64,000 nucleotides of DNA from contig NZ_BCVZ01000008.1 of the NCBI RefSeq assembly GCF_001592005.1, positions 62,001 to 126,000 on the forward strand, read 5' to 3'. Position 1 is the stretch's first letter, and every line of letters begins with the position of its first letter. The notes below the pieces were generated by a model. That model did no database searches. It had not been told where the DNA came from and saw only the letters and a program-made list of their open reading frames with translations. The DNA is from Bacillus sonorensis NBRC 101234 = KCTC 13918. GTDB lineage: Bacteria; Bacillota; Bacilli; Bacillales; Bacillaceae. Position numbers and translations under genes: made by a program. Below are positions 1-7,530 of this stretch, piece by piece.

Positions 1-818
1 TATGAAACCAGCGGAATCCGGAGAGAATTTCGCATATCCCTGATGATGTCTAAATAAGGCAAACCAGGTTTAATGATCATAAAATCCGCTCCCTCTTCAA
101 TATCGGACTGAGCCTCACGAAAAGCCTCCAAGCGGTTTGCCGGATCCATCTGATAGGTCCGGCGGTCACCGAAAGCGGGCGAATTATCCGTGGCATCGCG
201 AAATGGCCCATAATAGCTTGAAGCATATTTAATACCGTACGACATGATTGGTATATCTTTATAACCCGATTCATCCAGCGCATGTCGTATATGCGTCACA
301 AATCCATCCATCATGCTCGAGGGCGCCAGAATATCGGCACCTGCCTCAGCCTGAGATACGGCGACTTTTACATGTATATCTAAAGACACGTCATTATCGA
401 TCCTGCCGTTTACAGGTATGCCGCAATGGCCTTCTGTTTGATAGTGACATATACATGTGTCTGTAATGATGACCAAATCAGAACCTAAAGCCTTGATTTG
501 CCTAACCGCTCGTTGAACAATTCCATCTGACGCATAAGCAGACGTTGCCAGATCATCTTTCCAATTTGGAATTCCGAAGAGAAGAATCGCTTTAATCCCG
601 AGTGTCCTTACTTCATGAATTTCCTCTTCCAATAAATCCAATGTCAGTTGATAAACTCCTGGCATGGAAGGAACTTCTGTTTTTAACCCTCTCCCCTCTT
701 GCACAAACAGAGGATATATGAAATCGTTAGCGGAAAGCCGATTTTCTCTTACCAAATCCCGGATACCCGGCGTTGAGCGCAGTCTGCGATGCCGTGAGAA
801 TGCGAATGATTGATTCAA
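1..818 (-). CDS. hemB: delta-aminolevulinic acid dehydratase (porphobilinogen synthase) paralogue, 3' end outside window
   Basis: HemB condenses two 5-aminolevulinate molecules into porphobilinogen in cytosolic tetrapyrrole synthesis. The frame is open from a TTG at 818 (AAGTGGTG about 8 nt upstream) to the window edge, giving about 272 residues of the usual 320-330. Visible landmarks are the zinc-type cysteine cluster DTCICHYQTEGHCG (Cys122, 124, 132), the two active-site lysines in SYGIKYASSYYGPF (Lys197) and FMIIKPGLPYLD (Lys250), and the RRTYQMDPANR segment. It stands alone rather than in a hemAXCDBL operon, so it is probably a second copy. A Zur-like box lies between its promoter and start, suggesting synthesis under zinc starvation. 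That the main hemB lies elsewhere is inference. Confidence 0.9.
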   Translation of the reverse strand, partial: MNQSFAFSRHRRLRSTPGIRDLVRENRLSANDFIYPLFVQEGRGLKTEVPSMPGVYQLTLDLLEEEIHEVRTLGIKAILLFGIPNWKDDLATSAYASDGIVQRAVRQIKALGSDLVIITDTCICHYQTEGHCGIPVNGRIDNDVSLDIHVKVAVSQAEAGADILAPSSMMDGFVTHIRHALDESGYKDIPIMSYGIKYASSYYGPFRDATDNSPAFGDRRTYQMDPANRLEAFREAQSDIEEGADFMIIKPGLPYLDIIRDMRNSLRIPLVS

Positions 819-853
819 TGTTATTGCACCACTTTTCTACATGAGTTATTATC

Positions 854-874
854 AAATCGTAAATATTACGATTT
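854..874 (-). promoter_or_regulatory. Zur box upstream of hemB
   Basis: A perfect inverted repeat with arms AAATCGTAA and TTACGATTT around a 3-nt centre. It differs at one position from the Bacillus Zur consensus core TCGTAATnATTACGA. It sits just downstream of the hemB -10 box and 36 nt before the TTG start, where a bound repressor would block transcription. Confidence 0.75.
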
Positions 875-884
875 ACTTTATTGA

Positions 885-913
885 ATTATAGACAATCACA
901 TCTATAATTTCAA
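885..913 (-). promoter_or_regulatory. sigma-A promoter of hemB
   Basis: On the minus strand, TTGAAA (908-913) and TATAAT (885-890) are separated by 17 nt. The expected start of transcription falls at the edge of the Zur box. Confidence 0.7.
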
Positions 914-989
914 TGTTAGTAGACTCCAGTTCTTAACACTGCCTGGTTGCCTCATGCGATAGTCGTATAGAGTGAGAAAATTCCAGCCG

Positions 990-1018
990 TTGACGTTTTC
1001 CAAAGAATGCTCTACAAT
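990..1018 (+). promoter_or_regulatory. sigma-A promoter of first erm(D) locus
   Basis: TTGACG (990-995) and TACAAT (1013-1018) with a 17-nt spacer, about 40 nt upstream of the leader-peptide start. Confidence 0.75.
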
Positions 1019-1057
1019 GAGATCGTATCTTTAACTTATCAGGAGGATTATTAAAAA

Positions 1058-1102
1058 ATGACACACTCAATGAGACTTCGTTTCCCAACTTTGAACCAGT
1101 AA
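1058..1102 (+). CDS. ermDL: Erm(D) leader peptide, copy 1
   Basis: A 14-codon ORF encoding MTHSMRLRFPTLNQ, preceded by AGGAGG 11 nt upstream. It matches the known ErmDL leader, in which macrolide-bound ribosomes stall around the MRLR motif. Stalling changes folding of the downstream leader RNA and allows expression of the methyltransferase. The same peptide is encoded at 9465-9509. Confidence 0.92.
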   Translation: MTHSMRLRFPTLNQ

Positions 1103-1202
1103 TTAAATACGTTCAAAGGCTCTGTTTGTGTATGCAGAGTAAACGGGATCAGTCTGTCCTTTTTTAATAATCTTCATTTTGCATATAAAATTTGTAACTT
1201 GT

Positions 1203-1234
1203 AGAAAGGCGGATCGTTCTGCCTTTCTTTTTTG
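1203..1234 (+). terminator. leader terminator 1 of erm(D) copy 1
   Basis: AGAAAGGC and GCCTTTCT pair around a 10-nt loop and are followed by a T-run. It lies between leader peptide and structural gene, as expected for transcription attenuation of the ermD/ermK type. Confidence 0.75.
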
Positions 1235-1328
1235 TTTAATCCTTTTTTTCCAACGGTTGAGAAAGGATTATTTGGTTATGAAAACACCGCGGATTCATCC
1301 TTAAAGGATGGCTCTTCCCTTTACTCTG

Positions 1329-1357
1329 AATCACAGGCAGACCGCCTGTGATTTTTT
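1329..1357 (+). terminator. leader terminator 2 of erm(D) copy 1
   Basis: AATCACAGGC and GCCTGTGATT form a 10-bp stem with a 5-nt loop and a T6 tract, ending about 20 nt before the erm start codon. This is the second attenuator hairpin. Confidence 0.8.
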
Positions 1358-1378
1358 ATGATGAGAGGAAGAGGAAAC

Positions 1379-2242
1379 GTGAAGAAAAAAAATCTTAAGT
1401 ACAGAGGAAAAAAGTTGAGCCGCGGGGAATCTCCGAATTTTTCCGGACAGCATTTGATGCATAATAAAAAATTAATTGAAGAAATTGTGAATCGGGCGAA
1501 TATTGGCATAGACGATACAGTTTTAGAGTTAGGGGCTGGAAAAGGTGCTTTGACAACTGTGCTAAGTCAAAAAGCCGGTAAGGTATTGGCAGTGGAAAAC
1601 GATTCTAAATTCGTTGATATACTCACACGTAAAACAGCACAGCATTCAAATACGAAAATTATTCATCAAGATATCATGAAGATTCATTTACCAAAAGAAA
1701 AGTTTGTGGTGGTCTCTAATATTCCCTATGCCATCACACCCCCCATCATGAAAATGCTCTTGAACAATCCTGCAAGCGGATTTCAAAAAGGGATCATCGT
1801 AATGGAAAAAGGGGCTGCTAAACGTTTCACATCAAAATTCATTAAAAATTCCTATGTTTTAGCTTGGAGAATGTGGTTTGATATTGGCATTGTCAGAGAA
1901 ATATCGAAAGAGGATTTTTCTCCCCCTCCAAAAGTGGACTCGGCAATGGTCAGAATAACACGAAAAAAAGACGCGCCTATATCACATAAACATTATATTG
2001 CGTTTCTAGGGCTTGCCGAATACGCGCTAAAGGAACCGCAAACCCCTCTCTGTGTTGCTTTACGCGGGATTTTTACTCCGCCTCAAATAAAGCACTTAAG
2101 AAAAAGCCTAAAAATCAACAATGAAAAAACGGTTGGAACTCTTACCGAAAACCAATGGGCGGTTATTTTTAACACGATGACTCAATACGTGATGCACCAC
2201 AAATGGCCAAGAGCAAATAAGCGAAAACCCGGTAAAATATAA
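1379..2242 (+). CDS. ermD: 23S rRNA (adenine-N6) dimethyltransferase Erm(D), copy 1
   Basis: Erm enzymes methylate A2058 of 23S rRNA with S-adenosylmethionine, giving macrolide-lincosamide-streptogramin B resistance. I chose the GTG at 1379 (purine-rich GAGGAAGAGG just upstream) rather than the ATG at 1358, because it gives the 287-residue length and MKKKN start known for Erm(D). Visible motifs are the SAM-binding [11 protein letters not shown] (about 48-58) and the catalytic NIPYAIT (about 113-119). One odd residue is Pro instead of Thr after NIPYAIT (codon CCC; copy 2 has ACC). Expression is probably inducible through the leader at 1041-1357. A hairpin follows the stop codon. Confidence 0.95.
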   Translation: MKKKNLKYRGKKLSRGESPNFSGQHLMHNKKLIEEIVNRANIGIDDTVLELGAGKGALTTVLSQKAGKVLAVENDSKFVDILTRKTAQHSNTKIIHQDIMKIHLPKEKFVVVSNIPYAITPPIMKMLLNNPASGFQKGIIVMEKGAAKRFTSKFIKNSYVLAWRMWFDIGIVREISKEDFSPPPKVDSAMVRITRKKDAPISHKHYIAFLGLAEYALKEPQTPLCVALRGIFTPPQIKHLRKSLKINNEKTVGTLTENQWAVIFNTMTQYVMHHKWPRANKRKPGKI

Positions 2243-2248
2243 AGCAAA

Positions 2249-2283
2249 AAGCTGCTGACGTCTTGTCAGCAGCTTAAGCTTTT
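2249..2283. terminator. bidirectional terminator between erm(D) and tautomerase gene
   Basis: AAGCTGCTGAC and GTCAGCAGCTT form an 11-bp perfect stem. There are T-rich tails on the plus strand and, more clearly, on the minus strand, so it can serve both convergent genes. Confidence 0.75.
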
Positions 2284-2326
2284 CCTGAGGGATTCAGATG
2301 TCCCTGTCAACATTTCTTTTGCCCGC

Positions 2327-2716
2327 TTACAGCTTTCCAGTTAAAAACTGCGCCTCGCCGAGGCCGAAACTCCAATCGGCATCTCCATTTTCCGTGATGG
2401 ACACCATGACATCTTCAGGTGAAATACCGCATTTCGCTTCAAGCCTTTCAGCAAGTAAAGCGTACAATTTCTCTTTTTGGCTTTCTGTTCTTGTTTTACT
2501 GGTGATGCTGATCACAACCAGATCCTTTGATCTATTCAATCCCAAGCCTGTATCTTGGATGATGAGCTCATTCGCGGGATGCTGATGGACAATTTGATAG
2601 CGGTCTTTCTCCGGAACGTTAAACGCTTCTACCATCGCATCGTGTGCGGTATCTAACAATTTTTTTAATGCTTGTTCATCGCGGCCTTCTATTATATCGA
2701 AACGTAATAATGGCAT
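2327..2716 (-). CDS. tautomerase family protein (YrdN-like), copy 1
   Basis: A 129-residue protein of the Tautomerase_2 / 4-oxalocrotonate tautomerase superfamily, resembling B. subtilis YrdN. It begins [14 protein letters not shown], so removal of Met exposes Pro2, the expected catalytic base. AGGGGATAAACAA upstream is a plausible ribosome site. The substrate is unknown; relatives tautomerise or dehalogenate small unsaturated acids. A close paralogue lies at 27434-27823, and the two share DNA upstream of the gene as well. No LysR-type regulator is adjacent. Confidence 0.85.
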   Translation of the reverse strand: MPLLRFDIIEGRDEQALKKLLDTAHDAMVEAFNVPEKDRYQIVHQHPANELIIQDTGLGLNRSKDLVVISITSKTRTESQKEKLYALLAERLEAKCGISPEDVMVSITENGDADWSFGLGEAQFLTGKL

Positions 2717-2964
2717 TTGTTTATCCCCTTTTTGATCATTTTAAATTTCGTTAGCGAAATAACAAGAAATGATGTCTGCTAACTTGATAAAAACATAACA
2801 CATAACCAAAATATATTCAACAATTGGCCATCTCTTCATCTGGTTTATCAGAATAGAAGATACAAGGTCTGAATCATTAAAAATCAGCTTGCACCCACTC
2901 CTTAGGAGATTAGTATATAAACAACATTTTATCAAAATGTGACAACAATGTGATTATCAATACC
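2717..2964. other. upstream region of tautomerase copy 1, partly duplicated at 27.85-28.08 kb
   Basis: No convincing gene. Two blocks recur with few changes upstream of the second tautomerase: GATAAAAACATAACA with following AACCAAAATATA (about 2783-2818), and CCTTAGGAGATTAGTAT (about 2901-2917). Conservation of non-coding DNA beside both copies suggests a promoter or operator that was duplicated with the gene. Confidence 0.55.
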
Positions 2965-3069
2965 CTATTTATTTCTTAAAGAAAGTACAAGCTTCCTCAA
3001 CCCGAATATGATTAAAGCAGCAACAATAATTAAAGGTATAAACCCAATCAGGCTAAAACTTGTAAGCAT
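2965..3069 (-). CDS. putative 34-residue membrane peptide
   Basis: ATG at 3069 preceded by AAAGGAG with 6-nt spacing. The product is a short polar start, then one hydrophobic helix (about residues 5-24, FSLIGFIPLIIVAALIIFGL) and a basic tail ending RNK. Length and design fit the small single-span membrane peptides common in Bacillus. I do not recognise the family; function unknown. Confidence 0.5.
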   Translation of the reverse strand: MLTSFSLIGFIPLIIVAALIIFGLRKLVLSLRNK

Positions 3070-3176
3070 GATAAGCTCCTTTCTTCATATATCTATTTAG
3101 TCCCTGCTCCAGTTTACGTTAACCACATTTTAAAAATATAATATAGATGTAAATGATATGTTAGGTTTGTTTACAA

Positions 3177-3210
3177 AAAATCACCATCCCAGTTAGCGGA
3201 TGGTGATTTT
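3177..3210 (-). terminator. terminator after hxlB
   Basis: AAAATCACCATCC and GGATGGTGATTTT form a perfect 13-bp stem just beyond the hxlB stop codon. The U-tract lies within the stem flank. Confidence 0.8.
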
Positions 3211-3213
3211 CTA

Positions 3214-3771
3214 TTATTCAAGATTGGCATGATTTCCATACATGTGATGAGTATTCAGCCCTTTTATTTCCATAATTCGCAATATGATAGCATCATAAAA
3301 CAATAAAAGAGTCTGTTCAAAAAGCGATCCCATCGGTTGTATCGTCTGTTTATTGCCCGTCGTTTGATCTTTTGGTGAACCCGAGAGCTGCAGTATAAGA
3401 TCAGATATTTCAGCGATTGGCGAATCTGGAGAGATGGTAACTGTTGCTACAGTGCCTCCGATATCTTTTGCCTTTTCTGCCATATGAAGCAAACTTTCTG
3501 TTTTCCCTGAACCTGTGCCCACGATAAGCAAGTCTTTTTCGGTAAATGCCGGTGTTACGGTTTCTCCTGTTACAAATGCATTGATACCCATGTGCATTAA
3601 TCTCATAGCAAATGATTTCCCCATTAAACCAGAACGACCTGCACCGGTAACAAACACTTTTTCAGAAGAAATGATACTGGATATGAAGTTCTCTATTCCT
3701 TCCGCTTGAGTTTGAGACGTTGTATGATCAAGCTCTGCGATGATCGCTTTTAGATAATCATGGGTCTTCAT
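3214..3771 (-). CDS. hxlB: 6-phospho-3-hexuloisomerase
   Basis: PHI converts D-arabino-hex-3-ulose 6-phosphate to fructose 6-phosphate, the second step of the ribulose monophosphate route for formaldehyde fixation. The 185-residue protein is a single SIS domain with the TGAGRSG motif (about 41-47) and the usual length. It overlaps hxlA by four bases (ATGA), so the two are translationally coupled. Closely resembles B. subtilis HxlB. A strong terminator follows. Confidence 0.95.
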   Translation of the reverse strand: MKTHDYLKAIIAELDHTTSQTQAEGIENFISSIISSEKVFVTGAGRSGLMGKSFAMRLMHMGINAFVTGETVTPAFTEKDLLIVGTGSGKTESLLHMAEKAKDIGGTVATVTISPDSPIAEISDLILQLSGSPKDQTTGNKQTIQPMGSLFEQTLLLFYDAIILRIMEIKGLNTHHMYGNHANLE

Positions 3772-4400
3772 GATTGCTGGATCATCTGCTTCATTTTTGC
3801 GGCTGCTGCAGCTTTATCATCTTGATTTGCAATACCGCCCCCAACAATAATCAAATCGGGCTTTAATTTAACGACTTCGGGCAATGTGTCCAATTTAATT
3901 CCGCCTGCAATAGCCGTTTTAGCGTTTTTTACTACATTCTTAATGGTCATTAAGTCTTCAAATGAATTTTGGCCAATGGCTTGAAGATCATAACCCGTAT
4001 GCACACAAATATAATCGACACCAAGTTCATCCAATTCCGTAGCGCGTGATTTGATGTCTTTAATCCCGATCATATCCACCAGGATTTTTTTCCCTTGAGC
4101 TTTTGCCTCTTCTACAGCGCCTTTAATAGACATGTCTTCAGCAGCTCCTAAAATGGTGATGATATCGGCTCCTGCCTCTGAGGCTTTCATTACTTCATAC
4201 CCGGCCGCATCCATAATTTTAAGGTCTGCCAGCACTTTTAAATTCGGGAAAGCATCTTTCATCTCTTTTACTGCACAGAGGCCTTCATTTATCACAACCG
4301 GCGTACCGATTTCTACAATGTCAATGTATTCTTCTACTTCTTTTACCACCTTGATGGCTTCCGGTATATTTACTAAATCTAATGCTAACTGTAATTCCAC
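3768..4400 (-). CDS. hxlA: 3-hexulose-6-phosphate synthase
   Basis: HPS condenses formaldehyde with ribulose 5-phosphate. The 210-residue OMP-decarboxylase-fold barrel shows the LADLKIMDAA segment (about 59-68) and the phosphate-binding IVGGGI near the C-terminus. The start is GTG at 4400 (MELQLALDL), with GGGGTG about 7 nt upstream. It is the first gene of hxlAB. In B. subtilis it is induced by formaldehyde through HxlR; that family-level regulation is carried over by inference. Confidence 0.95.
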   Translation of the reverse strand: MELQLALDLVNIPEAIKVVKEVEEYIDIVEIGTPVVINEGLCAVKEMKDAFPNLKVLADLKIMDAAGYEVMKASEAGADIITILGAAEDMSIKGAVEEAKAQGKKILVDMIGIKDIKSRATELDELGVDYICVHTGYDLQAIGQNSFEDLMTIKNVVKNAKTAIAGGIKLDTLPEVVKLKPDLIIVGGGIANQDDKAAAAAKMKQMIQQS

Positions 4401-4540
4401 TTAAAGTCACCCCTGTTAAATTAAGAATTCCGCGGATTATTCTCTTGATATTTCGTTACACCAAAAGTATAACAAGGGGAAAATGCCTTTAATAGTACGC
4501 ACTTTTTTTTTACATACTATACTTTTCCTCATATGGTATA

Positions 4541-4569
4541 GAAAAAGATACTGTCTCCAAAACAGTATC
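4541..4569 (-). terminator. terminator after hxlR
   Basis: On the minus strand GATACTGT-loop-ACAGTATC is followed by TCTTTTT. It separates hxlR from the hxlA promoter region, so hxlAB is not simply read through from hxlR. Confidence 0.8.
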
Positions 4570-4584
4570 TCAAAGTCAATCATT

Positions 4585-4932
4585 CTATTTATCATCTTTT
4601 GAAAAATTGGTTTCTATATAATTTTTACCCCACTCATACATCGCCTCTAATATAGGCATTAAACTTTCTCCTTGTTTTGTAAGGGAATATTCAACTTTGG
4701 GAGGAACAACCGGATATACTTCCCTATGTACAATATGATCTTCTTCTAATTCACGGAGCTGATTCACCAGCATTCTTTGCGTAATGCCGGGCATCAGGGC
4801 TTTTAATTCTCCGAACCTTTTCGTGCCTTCTTTTCCCAAAAACCATAAAATCAGCATTTTCCACTTTCCTCCGATAATGTTGAGCGTCAACTCCTTTTCA
4901 CAATTAAATGTTTTATTTTCCATTCGTGACAT
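4585..4932 (-). CDS. hxlR: HxlR family transcriptional activator of hxlAB
   Basis: A 115-residue winged-helix protein nearly matching B. subtilis HxlR, including the N-terminal FNCEKELT segment. Cys11 and Lys13 are the residues reported to form the formaldehyde-induced methylene crosslink, and both are present. The SD AAGGAGTG precedes the ATG. The gene runs in the same direction as hxlAB, with a terminator in between. It should bind the 140-bp region before hxlA, though I did not resolve the direct repeats there. Confidence 0.92.
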   Translation of the reverse strand: MSRMENKTFNCEKELTLNIIGGKWKMLILWFLGKEGTKRFGELKALMPGITQRMLVNQLRELEEDHIVHREVYPVVPPKVEYSLTKQGESLMPILEAMYEWGKNYIETNFSKDDK

Positions 4933-5070
4933 ATGAATTCACTCCTTATCTAATTGACTAAAATATAAATAATCAATTACATCATTGTAAAAGAACTTTG
5001 TTTCATTAATCAATCATCGTACTTTTACAACTTCCCTTCTTTACCATCTTATCATGCGGATTTGCCCCAT

Positions 5071-5133
5071 CATGACATTGTCACTTATGCTTGATCAATC
5101 AATTCGAGTTAAGGAAACATGACAAGTGTCATG
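5071..5133 (+). promoter_or_regulatory. DesR-type operator sites upstream of des
   Basis: Two related palindromic elements: CATGACATTGTCA (5071-5083) and CATGACAAGTGTCATG (5118-5133). They lie about 90-150 nt before the desaturase start. B. subtilis phospho-DesR binds related repeats upstream of the des promoter, so these are the likely activator sites. Confidence 0.7.
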
Positions 5134-5220
5134 TATGAAGCATGATGTGTGCTACTACAAAGACATCTCTCTGTGGCGTAAACTTAACTTAAGACCCATT
5201 TATGAGAGGATAACTTTACT

Positions 5221-6279
5221 ATGACTGAACAAACCATCGCACATAAACAAAAACAGTTGACAAAACAGGTTGCTGCGTTTGCCCAGCCTGATACCAAAAA
5301 CAGTCTGATTCAGCTCTTCAATACGTTTATTCCTTTTTTCGGACTGTGGTTTCTTGCCTATTTCAGCCTCAATGTCTCCTATCTCCTTACTTTAGGAATA
5401 ACGGTGATTGCCGCAGGGTTTTTGACGAGAATTTTCATTATTTTTCACGACTGCTGCCATCAATCTTTTTTCAAACAAAAGCGCTTTAACCATATTCTCG
5501 GTTTTCTGACAGGCGTTCTGACTTTATTCCCTTACCTGCAATGGCAGCACAGCCATTCGATTCATCACGCGACTAGCAGCAACCTGGATAAACGCGGAAC
5601 GGGCGACATCTGGCTGTTAACGGTAAACGAATATAAAGCCGCATCTAGACGCACTAAGCTTGCATACAGACTTTATAGAAATCCGTTTATCATGTTTATT
5701 CTCGGCCCGATTTATGTTTTTCTGATCACAAACCGTTTTAACAAAAAAGGCGCAAGACGGAAGGAGCGTGTGAACACATACCTCACCAACCTTGTAATCG
5801 CGGCATTGGCTGCTGTCTGCTGCCTAATCTTTGACTGGCAATCGTTTTTGCTTGTACAGGGTCCGATCTTTCTGATCTCCGGTTCAATCGGCGTTTGGCT
5901 GTTTTATGTTCAGCATACATTTGAAGATTCTTATTTTGAAGCGGATGAAAACTGGAGCTACGTGCAGGCCGCAGTGGAAGGAAGTTCATTTTATAAACTC
6001 CCGAAACTGCTTCAATGGCTGACAGGCAATATCGGGTACCACCACGTTCACCATTTGAGTCCAAAGGTGCCTAACTATAAGCTTGAATTAGCTCATGAAC
6101 AACACGAACCATTAAAAAACGTCCCGACCATCACCTTAAAAACAAGCCTGCAATCACTTGCATTCCGCCTTTGGGATGAAGAAAAAAAGAAATTTGTGAC
6201 ATTTCGGGATATCAAACAAATATCTGCCCACCTTCCGCCTGATTTAACAGAAAAACAGAAGCTGCGGAAGAACGCCTGA
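5221..6279 (+). CDS. des: membrane fatty acid (delta-5 acyl-lipid) desaturase
   Basis: Des introduces a cis double bond in membrane phospholipid acyl chains after a cold shift. The 352-residue protein has paired hydrophobic spans and the three histidine boxes of membrane di-iron desaturases: HDCCH (about 78-82), HSIHH (about 111-115) and HHVHH (about 275-279). Length matches B. subtilis Des. DesR sites lie upstream, and a terminator separates it from desK-desR. Confidence 0.95.
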   Translation: MTEQTIAHKQKQLTKQVAAFAQPDTKNSLIQLFNTFIPFFGLWFLAYFSLNVSYLLTLGITVIAAGFLTRIFIIFHDCCHQSFFKQKRFNHILGFLTGVLTLFPYLQWQHSHSIHHATSSNLDKRGTGDIWLLTVNEYKAASRRTKLAYRLYRNPFIMFILGPIYVFLITNRFNKKGARRKERVNTYLTNLVIAALAAVCCLIFDWQSFLLVQGPIFLISGSIGVWLFYVQHTFEDSYFEADENWSYVQAAVEGSSFYKLPKLLQWLTGNIGYHHVHHLSPKVPNYKLELAHEQHEPLKNVPTITLKTSLQSLAFRLWDEEKKKFVTFRDIKQISAHLPPDLTEKQKLRKNA

Positions 6280-6289
6280 CGATGAGGAG

Positions 6290-6323
6290 GTCTTCTTATA
6301 TCAACAAGAAGACTTTCTTTTTG
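6290..6323 (+). terminator. terminator between des and desK
   Basis: GTCTTCTT and AAGAAGAC pair around an 8-nt loop and are followed by TTTCTTTTT. Confidence 0.65.
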
Positions 6324-6399
6324 TTGTTCGATGATGCAATCCCGCTCCGGCAATGGTAAAGTTACTCTAAAGATGAAACGCTGAAAATGAGGTTATATC

Positions 6400-7512
6400 A
6401 TGCTCAAAAAACATTTTACATTTCAAAAACTGAACGGGATCTCGCCGTATATATGGACGATATTTTTCATCCTTCCCTTCTACTTTATCATGCAATCATC
6501 ATCTACACTTGTCATCGTCGTCGGCATCATTTTGACGCTTTTATTTTTTTCGATATACAGATTTGCTTTTGTCTCAAAAGGCTGGACCGTTTATTTGTGG
6601 GCGTTTACTTTAATCGGCATTTCAACCGCCTCGATTATGCTGTTTAGTTATATTTATTTTGCTTTTTTTATCGCATATTTTATAGGAAACATTAGAGAAC
6701 GCGTTCCTTTTCACATTTTATATTACGTTCATTTAATAAGCGCAGCCCTCGCAGCGAATTTCAGTCTCGTATTAAAAAAAGAATTTTTTCTGACACAAAT
6801 TCCTTTTGTGGTCATTACGCTCATCAGCGCGATTTTATTGCCGTTCAGTATCAGAAGCCGTAAAGAGCGCGAACGGCTGGAAGAAAAACTCGAGTATGCA
6901 AATGAACGGATTGCCAATTTGGTGAAATTGGAAGAACGGCAGCGGATTGCCCGCGACCTCCACGATACACTTGGACAAAAGCTGTCTCTTATCGGTTTAA
7001 AAAGCGATTTGGCGAGAAAATTAATTTATAAAGATCCCGATCAAGCAGCGCGTGAGTTGAAAAGCGTTCAGCAAACTGCGAGAACTTCTTTAAATGAAGT
7101 AAGAAAAATCGTATCCTCCATGAAAGGCATCCGGCTCAAGGATGAAATCATAAACATCAAACAAATTCTCGAAGCAGCTGACATTGCGTTTATCTATGAA
7201 GAAGAAAAATTGCCGGAAAATATCTCATTGCTTAATGAAAACATTTTGAGCATGTGCTTAAAGGAAGCTGTTACAAATGTCGTTAAACACAGTCAGGCTA
7301 AAACCTGCCGTGTTGACATTCAGCAGCTTTGGAAGGAAGTTGTCATTACAGTGACTGACGATGGAACGTTTCAAGGTGAAGAAAAGTACTTTTCAAAAGG
7401 ACATGGCTTGCTCGGTATGAGAGAACGGCTTGAATTTGCAAACGGGAGCCTTCACATCGATACCAAAAACGGCACCAGACTTACCATGACAATCCCTAAT
7501 AACTCAAAATAA
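6400..7512 (+). CDS. desK: membrane thermosensor histidine kinase
   Basis: DesK senses membrane order and phosphorylates or dephosphorylates DesR. The 370-residue protein has several N-terminal transmembrane segments (about residues 17-155), a coiled stretch rich in Arg/Glu, the HisKA_3 phospho-acceptor motif RIARDLHDTLGQKL (His near 188), and a HATPase domain with NVVKHSQA and GHGLLGMRERL. GAGG lies 7 nt before the ATG. It precedes desR by 18 nt and is probably co-transcribed with it. Confidence 0.95.
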   Translation: MLKKHFTFQKLNGISPYIWTIFFILPFYFIMQSSSTLVIVVGIILTLLFFSIYRFAFVSKGWTVYLWAFTLIGISTASIMLFSYIYFAFFIAYFIGNIRERVPFHILYYVHLISAALAANFSLVLKKEFFLTQIPFVVITLISAILLPFSIRSRKERERLEEKLEYANERIANLVKLEERQRIARDLHDTLGQKLSLIGLKSDLARKLIYKDPDQAARELKSVQQTARTSLNEVRKIVSSMKGIRLKDEIINIKQILEAADIAFIYEEEKLPENISLLNENILSMCLKEAVTNVVKHSQAKTCRVDIQQLWKEVVITVTDDGTFQGEEKYFSKGHGLLGMRERLEFANGSLHIDTKNGTRLTMTIPNNSK

Positions 7513-7530
7513 ACAAAAAGGATGGCTTAC

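Noticed and set aside
1358..1378. ATG at 1358 as start of erm copy 1
   Set aside because: The GTG at 1379 has the purine-rich ribosome site and gives the known 287-residue Erm(D).
2741..2935. 64-codon open frame on the minus strand upstream of tautomerase copy 1
   Set aside because: No ribosome site, A/T-rich, and it overlaps the conserved upstream blocks.
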